From the NCBI GenBank assembly GCA_963718635.1, contig OY970367.1, positions 6,200,001-6,264,000 on the forward strand: a stretch of 64,000 nt of DNA, read 5' to 3'. The stretch is from JAIOQJ01 sp963718635. Its GTDB lineage: Bacteria > Planctomycetota > Planctomycetia > Gemmatales > Gemmataceae. Below are positions 1 to 8,535 of the stretch, in pieces. The position numbers and the translations under genes are program-made. Position 1 is the stretch's first letter; every line of letters starts with the position of its first letter. The notes beneath the pieces were generated by a model. The model was not told the origin of the DNA, ran no database searches, and saw only the letters and a list, made by a program, of their open reading frames with translations.

Positions 1-766
1 AGTCGTTGCAAAAGACGGCAGCGTTTATGTGGCAGACACGTTCAACAACCGGGTGCGCAAGATCGATGGCAAAACTCGTCAAGTCACCACCGTCGCCGGC
101 AACGGCAAAGCGGGCTTCTCGGGCGATGGCGGCCCAGCGATCGAGGCCACTTTCAAAGGAGCTTTCCATGTCGCTCTCGACCGCCAGCAAGAGAATCTTT
201 ACGTGGCCGACCTGGGAAACTTTCGCATCCGCAAGATTGATCTGAAGACCGGAATCATCAGCACCGTGGCAGGCAACGGCATGAAGGGCATTCCTGAAAA
301 TGGAGCGAACGCAATGGAGGCGCCGCTCGTCGATCCGCGTTCGTGCGCACTCGATAGCAAGGGCCGGCTTTACATCCTCGAACGTGGCGGCAATGCGCTG
401 CGCGTTGTTGAGGATGGCAAAATCCGCACTCTGATTGCCAGGCGAACAATCACCTCGGTCGATGGCTCCAAATTGAACACCGACGGCGCGAAAATGGATA
501 TCCTCAGCGGCCCCAAGCTGAGTTGGGTGGATAAGAACGACGACGTCTTGATCGCCGATACGGAACATCATGTGATCCGCAAGTATATCGCGAAAGAAGC
601 GACAGCCGAAGTGATTGCCGGTAATCAGCGAAAAGGGAGCAATGGTTTAGATGGCCGGCCGGACGAGGCCGAACTAGCGCGGCCACACGGCGTTGCCGAA
701 GCGCTCGATGGAACAATCTGGATCGCCGACAGCGACAATCATCGACTATTGAAAATCGTGAAATAG
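1..766 (+). CDS. NHL-repeat beta-propeller protein (5' end outside window)
   Basis: The reading frame is open from the first bases of the window, so the start lies upstream. The protein shows repeated NHL blades of the type VYVADTFNNRVRKID, LYVADLGNFRIRKID and IWIADSDNHRLLKI, separated by glycine-rich VAGNGKAGFSGDGG-type turns. NHL propellers are usually secreted or periplasmic binding scaffolds; in planctomycetes they are often found beside cytochrome-like or DUF1549 proteins. The ligand cannot be inferred. The last blade ends at the stop, so the C-terminus is complete. No catalytic domain is visible in the part present. Confidence 0.85.
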   Translation, partial: VVAKDGSVYVADTFNNRVRKIDGKTRQVTTVAGNGKAGFSGDGGPAIEATFKGAFHVALDRQQENLYVADLGNFRIRKIDLKTGIISTVAGNGMKGIPENGANAMEAPLVDPRSCALDSKGRLYILERGGNALRVVEDGKIRTLIARRTITSVDGSKLNTDGAKMDILSGPKLSWVDKNDDVLIADTEHHVIRKYIAKEATAEVIAGNQRKGSNGLDGRPDEAELARPHGVAEALDGTIWIADSDNHRLLKIVK

Positions 767-789
767 CAGTCTTAGAGCCTCTGCTTTTC

Positions 790-820
790 TTCATCCGTGA
801 AATTGGTGTTATCCGTGGTC
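790..820. repeat. Fragment of dispersed CCGTG-rich repeat
   Basis: The stretch reads TTCATCCGTG, then ATCCGTGGT, which resembles the dispersed repeat seen more fully at 10700-10808, 16397-16424 and 53313-53440. It overlaps the last codon of the neighbouring minus-strand gene. Only one arm is present here. Confidence 0.5.
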
Positions 821-1286
821 AAATTCTTCCTTGAGAATTAACCATGGGTAAAACTTCAAGGTCGGACTTACTTCGATAAAGGCGCAGCGCGAGATATCCA
901 TACAGAACAGTGAACGCGACAAAGAGCACAGAAAGCGTGTGATAGCCGACCTGGAGCCACCATCGCGATAGATGTTCTTTCACATCGAACACGCCTTGAA
1001 GCGCCAGGCGAATCCCCCAAAAGACGGCGACATAGCCGCACACCCCGCGTGCCAAACCAGTGCCGGAGGCCAATTCCACTGGATGAAAGATGCTCAGCAA
1101 GCTGAATGATATGATCGCCAGCACCACGTAGCCGCCGTAGACCCAGTACATTTGCCGATGAAGTTTCGGCAAACCTTGTAGGGATTCTTTCCAGTTCAAC
1201 CGTATGGGAACCAGTGCCGACGCCACCAGAACACTCGCTTGCAGCACGCCGGCGGCTTGGATCAATTGGGGCAAATTTTCTAACAT
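819..1286 (-). CDS. Four-helix integral membrane protein of unknown function
   Basis: This is a protein of about 155 residues with four hydrophobic segments (around residues 8-27, 45-66, 80-98 and 115-137) and a short polar tail. I chose the ATG at 1286 because a GAGGAG Shine-Dalgarno sequence lies 8 bases upstream; a TTG five codons earlier would overlap the stop of the preceding gene. It follows the MBOAT-like gene by 11 bases and is almost certainly in the same operon, so it may be a partner in lipid or polymer acylation. I recognise no family. Confidence 0.75.
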   Translation of the reverse strand: MLENLPQLIQAAGVLQASVLVASALVPIRLNWKESLQGLPKLHRQMYWVYGGYVVLAIISFSLLSIFHPVELASGTGLARGVCGYVAVFWGIRLALQGVFDVKEHLSRWWLQVGYHTLSVLFVAFTVLYGYLALRLYRSKSDLEVLPMVNSQGRI

Positions 1287-1297
1287 GTTCAAGCTCC

Positions 1298-2191
1298 TCA
1301 AAAGGCTCTTAAGGCATGGAGCAAAGGCAAGATGATGTTTCGAACGAACGGCGGGTGAAACAGGTAGTAGGCAGGCGCCGCCAAGACGATGAACGCGAAC
1401 AAGCCTCCGCGCCAGCCTCGACCGAGACCGATGCGCCTTCCGTGTGGCGAGCGCTCGAGAAGAAGCGCTGGAATCTGCAACACGAAGTAAAGCGTGGGCC
1501 AGCCATATCCTCCGCCGGCGGGTACGGAGATGACGAGGTCGTGAATCAGGCCGCTAAACAGAAAACCTGCAGCAACGCCAAGGGCTGGCGGAACACGGCC
1601 TGCAAGAGGGCGAAACAAGAAGCGGTAGGTGAGATCGCGAAAGGCCGTGTTCCATCGCTTGCCCCAAAACTCGGCAACGCTGCACGATCGGGCAGGGCTG
1701 TTCATCAGCGGTTGAGCGTTCACACCGAGTGATCGCCAGAGGCAGCTAAGCAAGCCGAACAGTCCAAAGTGCAGCATCAAGACGATGCCGAACATGCCGA
1801 GCCAGCCGACTAACAAATCCCACTCAACAGGGACAACGTTGCTGGCGCCCCAGATCAACGCTGCTCCAACAGCTATTCTCGCGCTGGTTGTCAGCCATTC
1901 GCTGGCCAAAGGTGTTCGTTCATCAGAGGGTTGCGGAGGCTGAAGAAATGACCGTGCATCCATGCCGGGCCACGCGAACAAATAACCGAGGTGAATCCAG
2001 AAAGGCACATCTTGAACAGGCGTGCGCTGCCACGTCAGCCACTTACAGCCGGCATAGATGGCCATTGCCAAGGCGGACATGAATGCCCAGCGAGGCCAAG
2101 CCGACGGTATAATCGCGAAGATGAGCGGCGGCAGCAGAAGAAGCGGAAGCCAACCGCGCAGGCTCGACGCTGTCGCGCTGATGACTCTCAT
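1298..2191 (-). CDS. MBOAT / wax-synthase-like membrane O-acyltransferase
   Basis: The 297-residue polytopic membrane protein carries EFWGKRWN at residues 174-181, a signature of the wax synthase-type MBOAT group, and a histidine (H217) in FSGLIHDLV inside a membrane helix, the position of the invariant MBOAT catalytic His. These enzymes move an acyl group from acyl-CoA onto a lipid alcohol or carbohydrate in the inner membrane. The substrate cannot be read from sequence. It is first in a two-gene operon with the four-helix membrane protein downstream. The ATG at 2191 begins a hydrophobic N-terminus and is accepted as the start. Confidence 0.75.
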   Translation of the reverse strand: MRVISATASSLRGWLPLLLLPPLIFAIIPSAWPRWAFMSALAMAIYAGCKWLTWQRTPVQDVPFWIHLGYLFAWPGMDARSFLQPPQPSDERTPLASEWLTTSARIAVGAALIWGASNVVPVEWDLLVGWLGMFGIVLMLHFGLFGLLSCLWRSLGVNAQPLMNSPARSCSVAEFWGKRWNTAFRDLTYRFLFRPLAGRVPPALGVAAGFLFSGLIHDLVISVPAGGGYGWPTLYFVLQIPALLLERSPHGRRIGLGRGWRGGLFAFIVLAAPAYYLFHPPFVRNIILPLLHALRAF

Positions 2192-2277
2192 GGGGAGACC
2201 TCGTACCGCTCCATGAACTATCGACCGCGATCGAGGTCTATCGCATAACTTTGAACTTCACTACATGCTGACTGCTT

Positions 2278-2386
2278 GGCAAGCCGGGAGCGTGATGTGA
2301 GCGACCGGAGAAAGACGCGCAAAAACTACTTGTTGCTATTTGTGATCGCTACCTCTTTCTCCAGTCGCTCACGCTCCCGGCTCGCC
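2278..2386. repeat. Long imperfect inverted repeat
   Basis: The left arm 2278-2314 (GGCAAGCCGGGAGCGTGATG onwards, continuing GTGAGCGACCGGAGAAAG) pairs with the right arm 2355-2386 (CTTTCTCC ... CCCGGCTCGCC). It lies between the start of the MBOAT gene and the end of the kinase gene, both on the minus strand. The motif AGCCGGGAGCGTGAGCGA belongs to a GC-rich dispersed family seen elsewhere in the window. It has no T-run and is not a simple terminator. Confidence 0.7.
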
Positions 2387-2394
2387 AGAATGAT

Positions 2395-4005
2395 TCATCG
2401 AATTATCGGAATCACGAAGTCGATCTGGGCAATCAGCTTGCCTTCCTGACCGATCATGAGCTTTCCTTGCAATGGCTTCTTCGGCGCATCGACTGGCACC
2501 TGAAGCGAAAAACGGTTTAAGACTGCTTCGTGTGTGAACTCGATTTCCTGAAGCGGTTCGGCCACGGTTGCCCCTGTCAGTCCCAAGTGCAGCCCCACGC
2601 GCGAGCCGACGGCGACCGCTCGACGCGTCTGCCCCGCGCCGAGAATGCGCGATTGATGAGCGTGCTGCTTGGCTGCCGCCGCTATGCGAGCGGCATCGCC
2701 CGAACCGTGAATATAGACGTGAAGCACGACGGCATCAGCAGGTTGCACCGGGCCGACCGCTACGACGGTGGCGTGCAGCATTTCATCTGTCTTGATCCCG
2801 CCGCCGCCGAACATACGGCCGAACAAGCCACGCGACTCCACGGTCGCCGGCAGGTCGAAGATGGGTGGTTCGTTCAATTTCAGCGCGGCGACTGGCGCAG
2901 CCACTTGCAGCCGACCTTTGGGTGAAGGCGTCTCCATGTTTACCGGCACCGGTTGCTGCACCCGGCTGACAGTCGCCAACGGCGCCAGCTCGCGGATTAA
3001 ATCATCCAGCTTGGAGTAACGATCTTGAGCGATCTTGTGCATCAGTCGCTCGATGACATCTGCCAAGCCGGGCGGCACATCCGGATTCAGTGATCGAATC
3101 GGCGCCGGTCGATTCATCTGATGGTTGATGATCTTGTCCACGAAGGTGCCGCCCGGGAATGGGAAACGTCCTGTTGCTGCGAAATAAAGGGTGCAACCCA
3201 GACTATATTGATCGCCGGCCGGCATCCACTTGGACGAATCCGCCACGCTTTCGGGCGCTGCGCATTCCAGCATGTTCGCCAACGATTCCGACCGCGACAC
3301 GGTATCGACCAGCAGGCCATCCTCCGGATTCTCCGCTAACAACGCGCCAATGCCATAGTCCAGCAACCTGGCCTGCCCATCCGCCGCCACGAGTACGTTA
3401 GTCGGCTTGATCAAGCCATGAATCAGGCCTCGCGTCAGGCCGACTTTCAGCGCCTCAGCAATGCGCACGCCGATGCGAGCAACTTCGCCCGGCGAGAGCG
3501 GACCATGTTCGCGGATCAGGTTTTCCAGAGTTCGGCCTTCCGCAAACGGCCAAACGAGATAGTGCAGGTTATGCGCGGTGCCCACATCAATGAATGGGAC
3601 AATGCCATCATGGTTTGGCAGGTCGCCAAAGGCCCGCACCTGGCTCCGCGCCAGGCGAACGTTCCACGCCCGTTGCGGCAAGACCTTCACCGCGTAAGGC
3701 TTTTGGTCTGCTCGGCCATAGGCTTTATAAACGGGGCCAAGGCTGCCGCAGCCGATTACATCGACGAGCACATACGCGCCTAAAATGAGCTTGCGCGCTT
3801 CGCCATCCAGCGCACGCTTGGCTTGATATTTTGACAGCAACCCTTCGCGCGCCAGGTGCTTGGCGAAAGCGTCGGCATCGGCATAAGGGGACTCGGCCGT
3901 GAAATCCGCCAGATGCGGCGCTAGCCGATCGCGATCGACGATCCGCGCGGCTGCCAATTCTTCCACCAGCCAGCTGCAAGAGCCAACATCATCGTTCGTC
4001 AACAT
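2395..4005 (-). CDS. Ser/Thr protein kinase-like protein, probable pseudokinase
   Basis: The 536-residue protein has the usual planctomycete N-terminal segment (residues 1-75) followed by an ePK domain. The glycine loop is GCGSLGPVYKA (around 85-95) and the VAIK-type lysine is K107 in YAVKV. The catalytic loop reads HGLIKPTN (196-203), so the catalytic aspartate of HRDLKPxN is replaced by leucine; the metal-binding motif is DYG (216-218). The activation-segment APE (APES) and the DxxSLG motif are kept. Residues about 340-536 form an unrecognised C-terminal region. By family knowledge, loss of the HRD aspartate usually abolishes phosphotransfer, so a binding or scaffold role is inferred. The HGxxKP spelling is common in planctomycetes, but there the third residue is normally Asp. 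Confidence 0.85.
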   Translation of the reverse strand: MLTNDDVGSCSWLVEELAAARIVDRDRLAPHLADFTAESPYADADAFAKHLAREGLLSKYQAKRALDGEARKLILGAYVLVDVIGCGSLGPVYKAYGRADQKPYAVKVLPQRAWNVRLARSQVRAFGDLPNHDGIVPFIDVGTAHNLHYLVWPFAEGRTLENLIREHGPLSPGEVARIGVRIAEALKVGLTRGLIHGLIKPTNVLVAADGQARLLDYGIGALLAENPEDGLLVDTVSRSESLANMLECAAPESVADSSKWMPAGDQYSLGCTLYFAATGRFPFPGGTFVDKIINHQMNRPAPIRSLNPDVPPGLADVIERLMHKIAQDRYSKLDDLIRELAPLATVSRVQQPVPVNMETPSPKGRLQVAAPVAALKLNEPPIFDLPATVESRGLFGRMFGGGGIKTDEMLHATVVAVGPVQPADAVVLHVYIHGSGDAARIAAAAKQHAHQSRILGAGQTRRAVAVGSRVGLHLGLTGATVAEPLQEIEFTHEAVLNRFSLQVPVDAPKKPLQGKLMIGQEGKLIAQIDFVIPIIR

Positions 4006-4398
4006 GGGAAACTTCCTATGTCAGCGACAGCACAGCGTAATGGTGCCGTAGGAAGCGCTCGGCAAAGAGCGCACCACTGCCGGGAACGAACGGGTTCCGG
4101 TCTGACGGGAAGTTTGCAAGACCTGCGGGGGAGCAGGGAGGGGGAAGCGGGGACATTCGAAATCGAATGACATGAACATCCCAACTAACCATGAAGTATA
4201 GCCCCGCACGAATTGGGTTGGAAGGGCGCATTCAAAAAAATTTCAAAGAAAAAGGTTGTGGAAGCTGGAGCGCGACGACTGATTTCCTAAAAGCCGCGCT
4301 CGAAGTGAGATGCGCTTTCAAGACCGCGAGCGTCAATCACGTTCCGGCTCACCAATGCCAAATCAGGCGATTAACTTCGGACTCGGCGCCGAGCATTG
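4006..4398. other. Intergenic region, no gene seen
   Basis: This 390-bp gap lies between two minus-strand genes. Short open frames exist on both strands but lack ribosome-binding sites and protein-like composition. It presumably holds the kinase promoter near 4010-4200 and the 5'-distal end of the glycosyltransferase unit. No convincing terminator or promoter could be assigned. Confidence 0.5.
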
Positions 4399-5829
4399 CT
4401 ACCACTTCATGCGCGAGCGAAATAATTCATCGATCATGGAGATGATGAACGCGCCGCCCAGCAGAAAGCTGCCGTAGAGGTCGAGAAAGGGAATCGCGTG
4501 CAACGGCTTGAATTTTTCCCGATGCGTAGTGATCATGATCGAGCCGATCACCAGACGGAAAACGAACTGATAGAACAGGAACGCCAACAGCATATCGAGA
4601 GCGCCGACCTGACCCGACAATGCGGAGACGAAGACGACGATCTGGGCCGCCACGCCGAACGCATAGAGGCCCATGTCAAAGACGTAACTCGACATGAGCC
4701 AGGAGAACAAGCGAAAGTGGTCGGCAACTCCGAAGATGCGCATGCGTTTAAAGTATTTAACGATGACTTGCGTTGAGCCGCGTGCCCAGCGGTAACGCTG
4801 GTTCATCAGCGTGAAGACATCTTCGGGGGCATCGGTGTCGCAGCCGGCCAATGGGTCGTACTGAATGCGGCCGCCGAGTTGCAGCAGGGCGATCGTTACG
4901 TCGAAATCCTCGGCAAAGGTGCTTCCTTCGAACGGGCCATCGTAGATTCCCGGCAACAGATCGCTTTCGGTAAGCGTGCCAAATTTGGCATGGACTTCCG
5001 CCAGGGCAGTACGACGAAAGAGCGACAACGGCCCAGGTAAACAAAGCACGGTTCCCGTCAGGCTCTGCGGGATGCGCAGTGCCCCCGACCACATGACGAA
5101 CTCGAGCGTCTGGCAATTGGTAAGAAGATTCGGGCGATTCATCACCCGCGTATAGCCCGAAACCGCGACGATCTTTATGTCGGACAAGATGCGCGCCACC
5201 ATGCGTTTTAGCGCGTCTGGGTCAATGCGGCCATCGGCGTCGGCGGTCAGGATGATCTCGCCGGTGGACATCTGATAGCCGAGATTCAAGGCCGACCACT
5301 TGCCGCCGTTCGGCTTTTTGACAACGCGAATCGTTCCCCAGGTATAGCTTCCTTCGAAGCGCTTGGCTTTATCGTAGGTGTCGTCCTTGGAGCCGTCGTC
5401 AATGACGATCACTTCGAAGCGCGGGTAGTCCATCAGGCTGAAGGCCTCAAGCGCGCCTTCGATTTGATCGCCTTCGTTGTAAGCGGGCAGAAAGATTGAG
5501 ACAAACGGCCAATATTCAGGGATCAAGAAAGGTTGGCGATACTCTCGCCAATAATTCATGGCGATCATCACCATCAGAAAGATCCAGCGCAGGCCATAGA
5601 TTGCGGACACGGTTGAAAGAAACAACGGCAAGATAACCCCAATGCCGGTGCTGAATCCCCATGGGCTTTGGCCGAGCAAAAAGAGGGTGACTTGATAAAG
5701 AGGAATAAGAAAGAGGCCGATCGACATAAGCACGCCGACGACGTAAAGCGACAGCAAAGCGATGACGCGATGGCCCGGCAAATTCGTAAAGAGGTGCGGC
5801 AGCGTCGGTCGAGGGGTCGTTGGCGTCAT
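4399..5829 (-). CDS. Processive GT2 family membrane glycosyltransferase
   Basis: This 476-residue protein resembles BcsA/IcaA-type processive transferases. Two N-terminal membrane helices (about 22-52 and 60-92) precede the GT-A domain, and three more lie at 360-470. The GT2 motifs are intact: DDGS at 144-147, TADAD at 195-199, AEDFD at 306-310 with the base Asp, and QRYRW at 344-348. It should polymerise a sugar nucleotide into a chain passed across the inner membrane. No PilZ domain is visible. The sugar and the acceptor are unknown. It stands alone on the minus strand. Confidence 0.9.
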   Translation of the reverse strand: MTPTTPRPTLPHLFTNLPGHRVIALLSLYVVGVLMSIGLFLIPLYQVTLFLLGQSPWGFSTGIGVILPLFLSTVSAIYGLRWIFLMVMIAMNYWREYRQPFLIPEYWPFVSIFLPAYNEGDQIEGALEAFSLMDYPRFEVIVIDDGSKDDTYDKAKRFEGSYTWGTIRVVKKPNGGKWSALNLGYQMSTGEIILTADADGRIDPDALKRMVARILSDIKIVAVSGYTRVMNRPNLLTNCQTLEFVMWSGALRIPQSLTGTVLCLPGPLSLFRRTALAEVHAKFGTLTESDLLPGIYDGPFEGSTFAEDFDVTIALLQLGGRIQYDPLAGCDTDAPEDVFTLMNQRYRWARGSTQVIVKYFKRMRIFGVADHFRLFSWLMSSYVFDMGLYAFGVAAQIVVFVSALSGQVGALDMLLAFLFYQFVFRLVIGSIMITTHREKFKPLHAIPFLDLYGSFLLGGAFIISMIDELFRSRMKW

Positions 5830-5951
5830 GAAGAAGGGGATACGGAAAAGCAGGCACGGCTGTCAAGCGAAACACGATCTTTGAGCCGGGCGCGTGAGCA
5901 TTTTGAACTCGTCGCTTACACTTGCGGCTCGGATAAGAAACTTCCTACTTT

Positions 5952-6761
5952 CTAAATCGTCACCGAGGAAAAGCCGCCATCGACGACAATGTTTTGGCCC
6001 GTCACAAAAGATGATGCCTTATGCGAGGCCAGCCATACCGTTGCGCCCGCCAGTTCCTGCGCTTCGCCAAACCGGGCCATCGGTGTGTGTCCGATGATCT
6101 GGCCGCCGCGTTCGGTGTACGTTCCATCAGGCTTCAACAGCATGGCGCGGTTCTGTTCCGCCGGGAAGAACCCCGGACTGATGGCGTTGACGCGGACACC
6201 CTTTGTTGCCCATTCGCGCGCAAGAACTTCGTTAAGTTAAGCACGGCGGCCTTCGAAGCCGAGTAGGCGACGACGCGCGACAAAGGCAGAATTGACGCCA
6301 TCGAAGCGATATTGATAATGCTGCCTCGGCCTGCTTTCACCATTGGTTCGCCGAACACCTGGCAAGGCAGCAGGGTGCCGCCAATCAGGTTGAGATCGAA
6401 AACATCTTGCCAACCTTGCAGCGATAACTTGCAGAAGTCGCCGCCGGGCGGCAGCGTTCCCTCTGGCTTATTACCGCCGGCGCCATTGATGAGGATGGTG
6501 ATCGAGCTGAATTGCTTGAGGATCGCATCGCGGCGCTGATAAGCGAATCGATCTTAAGCGCATCGGCCTGCTGAAAGATCGCACGGCCGCCTGCTTGTTC
6601 GATAGCTCGAACGCGCTCCATGCCGCGCTCTTCACTACGGCCGACAATCGCTACGCGCGCCCCGCAGCTGCCAGAGCGTCGGCCATGCTGCCGCCGAGAA
6701 CGCCGGTTCCACCGAGAACGACGGCCGTGTCATTTTCCAGATTGAAGAGATCGTTTTTCAT
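5952..6761 (-). pseudogene. Short-chain dehydrogenase/reductase, frame disrupted several times
   Basis: The intended protein begins at the ATG at 6761 with an N-terminal Rossmann motif GGTGVLGG, then runs through a mid-section with IINIASMAS and YSASKAAV (the catalytic Y-x-x-x-K) near 6230-6330, and ends with FVTGQNIVVDGGFSS at 5952. At least four frame changes are needed (near 6655, 6540, 6355 and 6235). The total length is a normal 270 codons. It resembles D-mannonate or gluconate-type SDR oxidoreductases and sits beside uxaE, which fits hexuronate metabolism. With so many lesions it may be real decay, but the same kind of indel affects essential genes here, so assembly error is equally possible. 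Confidence 0.75.
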
Positions 6762-6848
6762 GGTTTTAGGATAGTGAACTGAGGTCAGAGACACAAACAG
6801 TATGCAGCTAATTTTGACGGCGGATTACCTATCCACAAGGAAGAATTG

Positions 6849-6910
6849 TCGCGCAAAGCCGCAGAGACGCAAAGGAAAATCAAGAAGAATGCCTCTGCGG
6901 CTTTGCGCGA
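6849..6910. repeat. Inverted repeat with 18-bp perfect arms
   Basis: Arms 6849-6866 (TCGCGCAAAGCCGCAGAG) and 6893-6910 are perfect complements around a 26-base loop. It lies between the start of the SDR gene and the stop of uxaE, so it could end uxaE transcription, although no T-run follows on either strand. The CGCAAAGCCGCAGAG wording is typical of dispersed elements. Confidence 0.8.
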
Positions 6911-6963
6911 GATAGTTTTGTGGTCAGCTTTGCGCTCATTAGCATAGAAGAAAACCGACGTCG

Positions 6964-8217
6964 TTATTTATCAAGAAACAGCGGCTTCAGATGACGTTCG
7001 AAGAGGTTCTCCGTCACGTTTTTCGAGATTGTCGGCTCACAAGTCTTCAACATTTTCAGGTAGCGTTCGCCCATCTGGGCAGCGACTTTGAAGCCGACGT
7101 GAATCAACTGTCGCAGATCGGCATTGAAGGCCGGGTTGTGCGGATCGTGGCGCAAAGCCGAAACGTATTGCGCAGAAGACCAACCGTTGACCGCCTCCGC
7201 CGTTGGCAATTTGGCGACATCTACATTGATGACAGTGGCATACGGTGCGCAAAGGGCTTCGCGCTTCTCGAGTGCTTTAGCGTAGATCTCCTTGGCCAGC
7301 GCCAAACCTTCCCCTCCAGCTTCCGCCAGACCAATGACCTCTTCGAGCCAACTCGTTCCCGCTGTCTTGATGTGCAAGCCGACGTTGAATTTAGCAATGG
7401 AACGACGGATCGGCGCGTAAATGGAGAACTTGTCGCTGCCGGAGTGGACGCTCAACTTGAGATTTGCCGGCAAGCCAAATCGTTGAATCGCGTAAGCGAT
7501 GACGGCCAAATCGTCCTGGAACTCTTTCTCAAACTGGACGACATCGCCGACGTAATCGACTCCCTTGTTGAAGCGACCCGTGAACTTGGGCGCGATCGTC
7601 TGAACCGGAATTTTTTCGTCGCCGATTGCAGCGAGAATCACCAGCAGCTCCGGCGGCGTTTGCGGGCTGTCGGTTTCGTCCATCGAGACTTCGGTGATGA
7701 AATTTTCTGCGCCTTTCGCCGCCGCGATGTGCCGATAAATTTTGCCCGCGTCTTGAACGGCACGAAGATACTTGCCTGCAATCCGCTCAACATCTGCCTG
7801 AGTCGTCGTGAAGGGTTTATCGATTTTGGGAATCTGCAATTCGCCAACGAGATCGGCATGACGATCGACGAACGCTTTGACAGCGTTTGCATCTGCCGGC
7901 TGGCCGATCGAGTCGGCCACGTCGATCGTATAAAAGTCGCACGAGGCGATGAAGGCCTCGACCGTTTCGAGCCGGATGTGATCGGCATCGAGATGGTATG
8001 GCTTCTTCCATCCCAGTTCGCGCACGGCGGCATCGGCGGCGCTGCGCACGCTCGGCGGTTGCGAGCCGACGATCGAATGCTCCCGAAAAGACTTATTCCA
8101 AACGGGAACCACGTCAATGCCGAGCGCCGCCGCTTTCATGCAGGCTTGCAACTGGGCCTTTGCTTGATGCGCGAACCGATCGCCGACGCCGAACGAGTAT
8201 TTTGAAAGCATCAACAT
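6964..8217 (-). CDS. uxaE: Tagaturonate/fructuronate epimerase-like protein
   Basis: The protein of about 417 residues matches, from memory, the UxaE family, which interconverts D-tagaturonate and D-fructuronate in hexuronate catabolism. Recognisable parts are SFGVGDRFAHQAKAQL near the N-terminus, LDADHIRLETV, DFYTIDVADSIG, FNKGVDYVGD and KLSVHSGSDKFSIY. The start at 8217 is chosen because GAGGTG lies 9 bases upstream; a TTG nine codons earlier is less likely. The broken SDR gene downstream could be the matching hexuronate oxidoreductase. No uronate isomerase is in the window. Identity is fairly sure at family level, less so for the exact substrate. Confidence 0.75.
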   Translation of the reverse strand: MLMLSKYSFGVGDRFAHQAKAQLQACMKAAALGIDVVPVWNKSFREHSIVGSQPPSVRSAADAAVRELGWKKPYHLDADHIRLETVEAFIASCDFYTIDVADSIGQPADANAVKAFVDRHADLVGELQIPKIDKPFTTTQADVERIAGKYLRAVQDAGKIYRHIAAAKGAENFITEVSMDETDSPQTPPELLVILAAIGDEKIPVQTIAPKFTGRFNKGVDYVGDVVQFEKEFQDDLAVIAYAIQRFGLPANLKLSVHSGSDKFSIYAPIRRSIAKFNVGLHIKTAGTSWLEEVIGLAEAGGEGLALAKEIYAKALEKREALCAPYATVINVDVAKLPTAEAVNGWSSAQYVSALRHDPHNPAFNADLRQLIHVGFKVAAQMGERYLKMLKTCEPTISKNVTENLFERHLKPLFLDK

Positions 8218-8535
8218 AACGCCGTTCACCTCAAAAAATGACAAGGCCTCGGGACTGCCGACGAGGGACTATCGTACGAGACAGGAGTCATTTGGAAATT
8301 TGTTTGGCAAAAAATGTCATACCTCAGCGACTTAATGCGTGGGAGATTCTGGCTGCCCGCATAATCGGACTTTCCCCCAAACTTCCGACTTTCCGCACGC
8401 CCTGAACATCCGCCCTTCCCCTTATATCTCATATTTTGCGCCAAGCAAGGTCGATACGATCTGCAACGCAAACCGCGCAGACTGCTCGCTTGCGCAGAAA
8501 AGCCGCCCTAGCAACGCACTTGGGGGGAAGATCCG

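Noticed and set aside
6991..8205. Long open frame on the plus strand (404 codons)
   Set aside because: It is antisense to uxaE, which has clear family motifs and a ribosome-binding site. The antisense product has no domain pattern.
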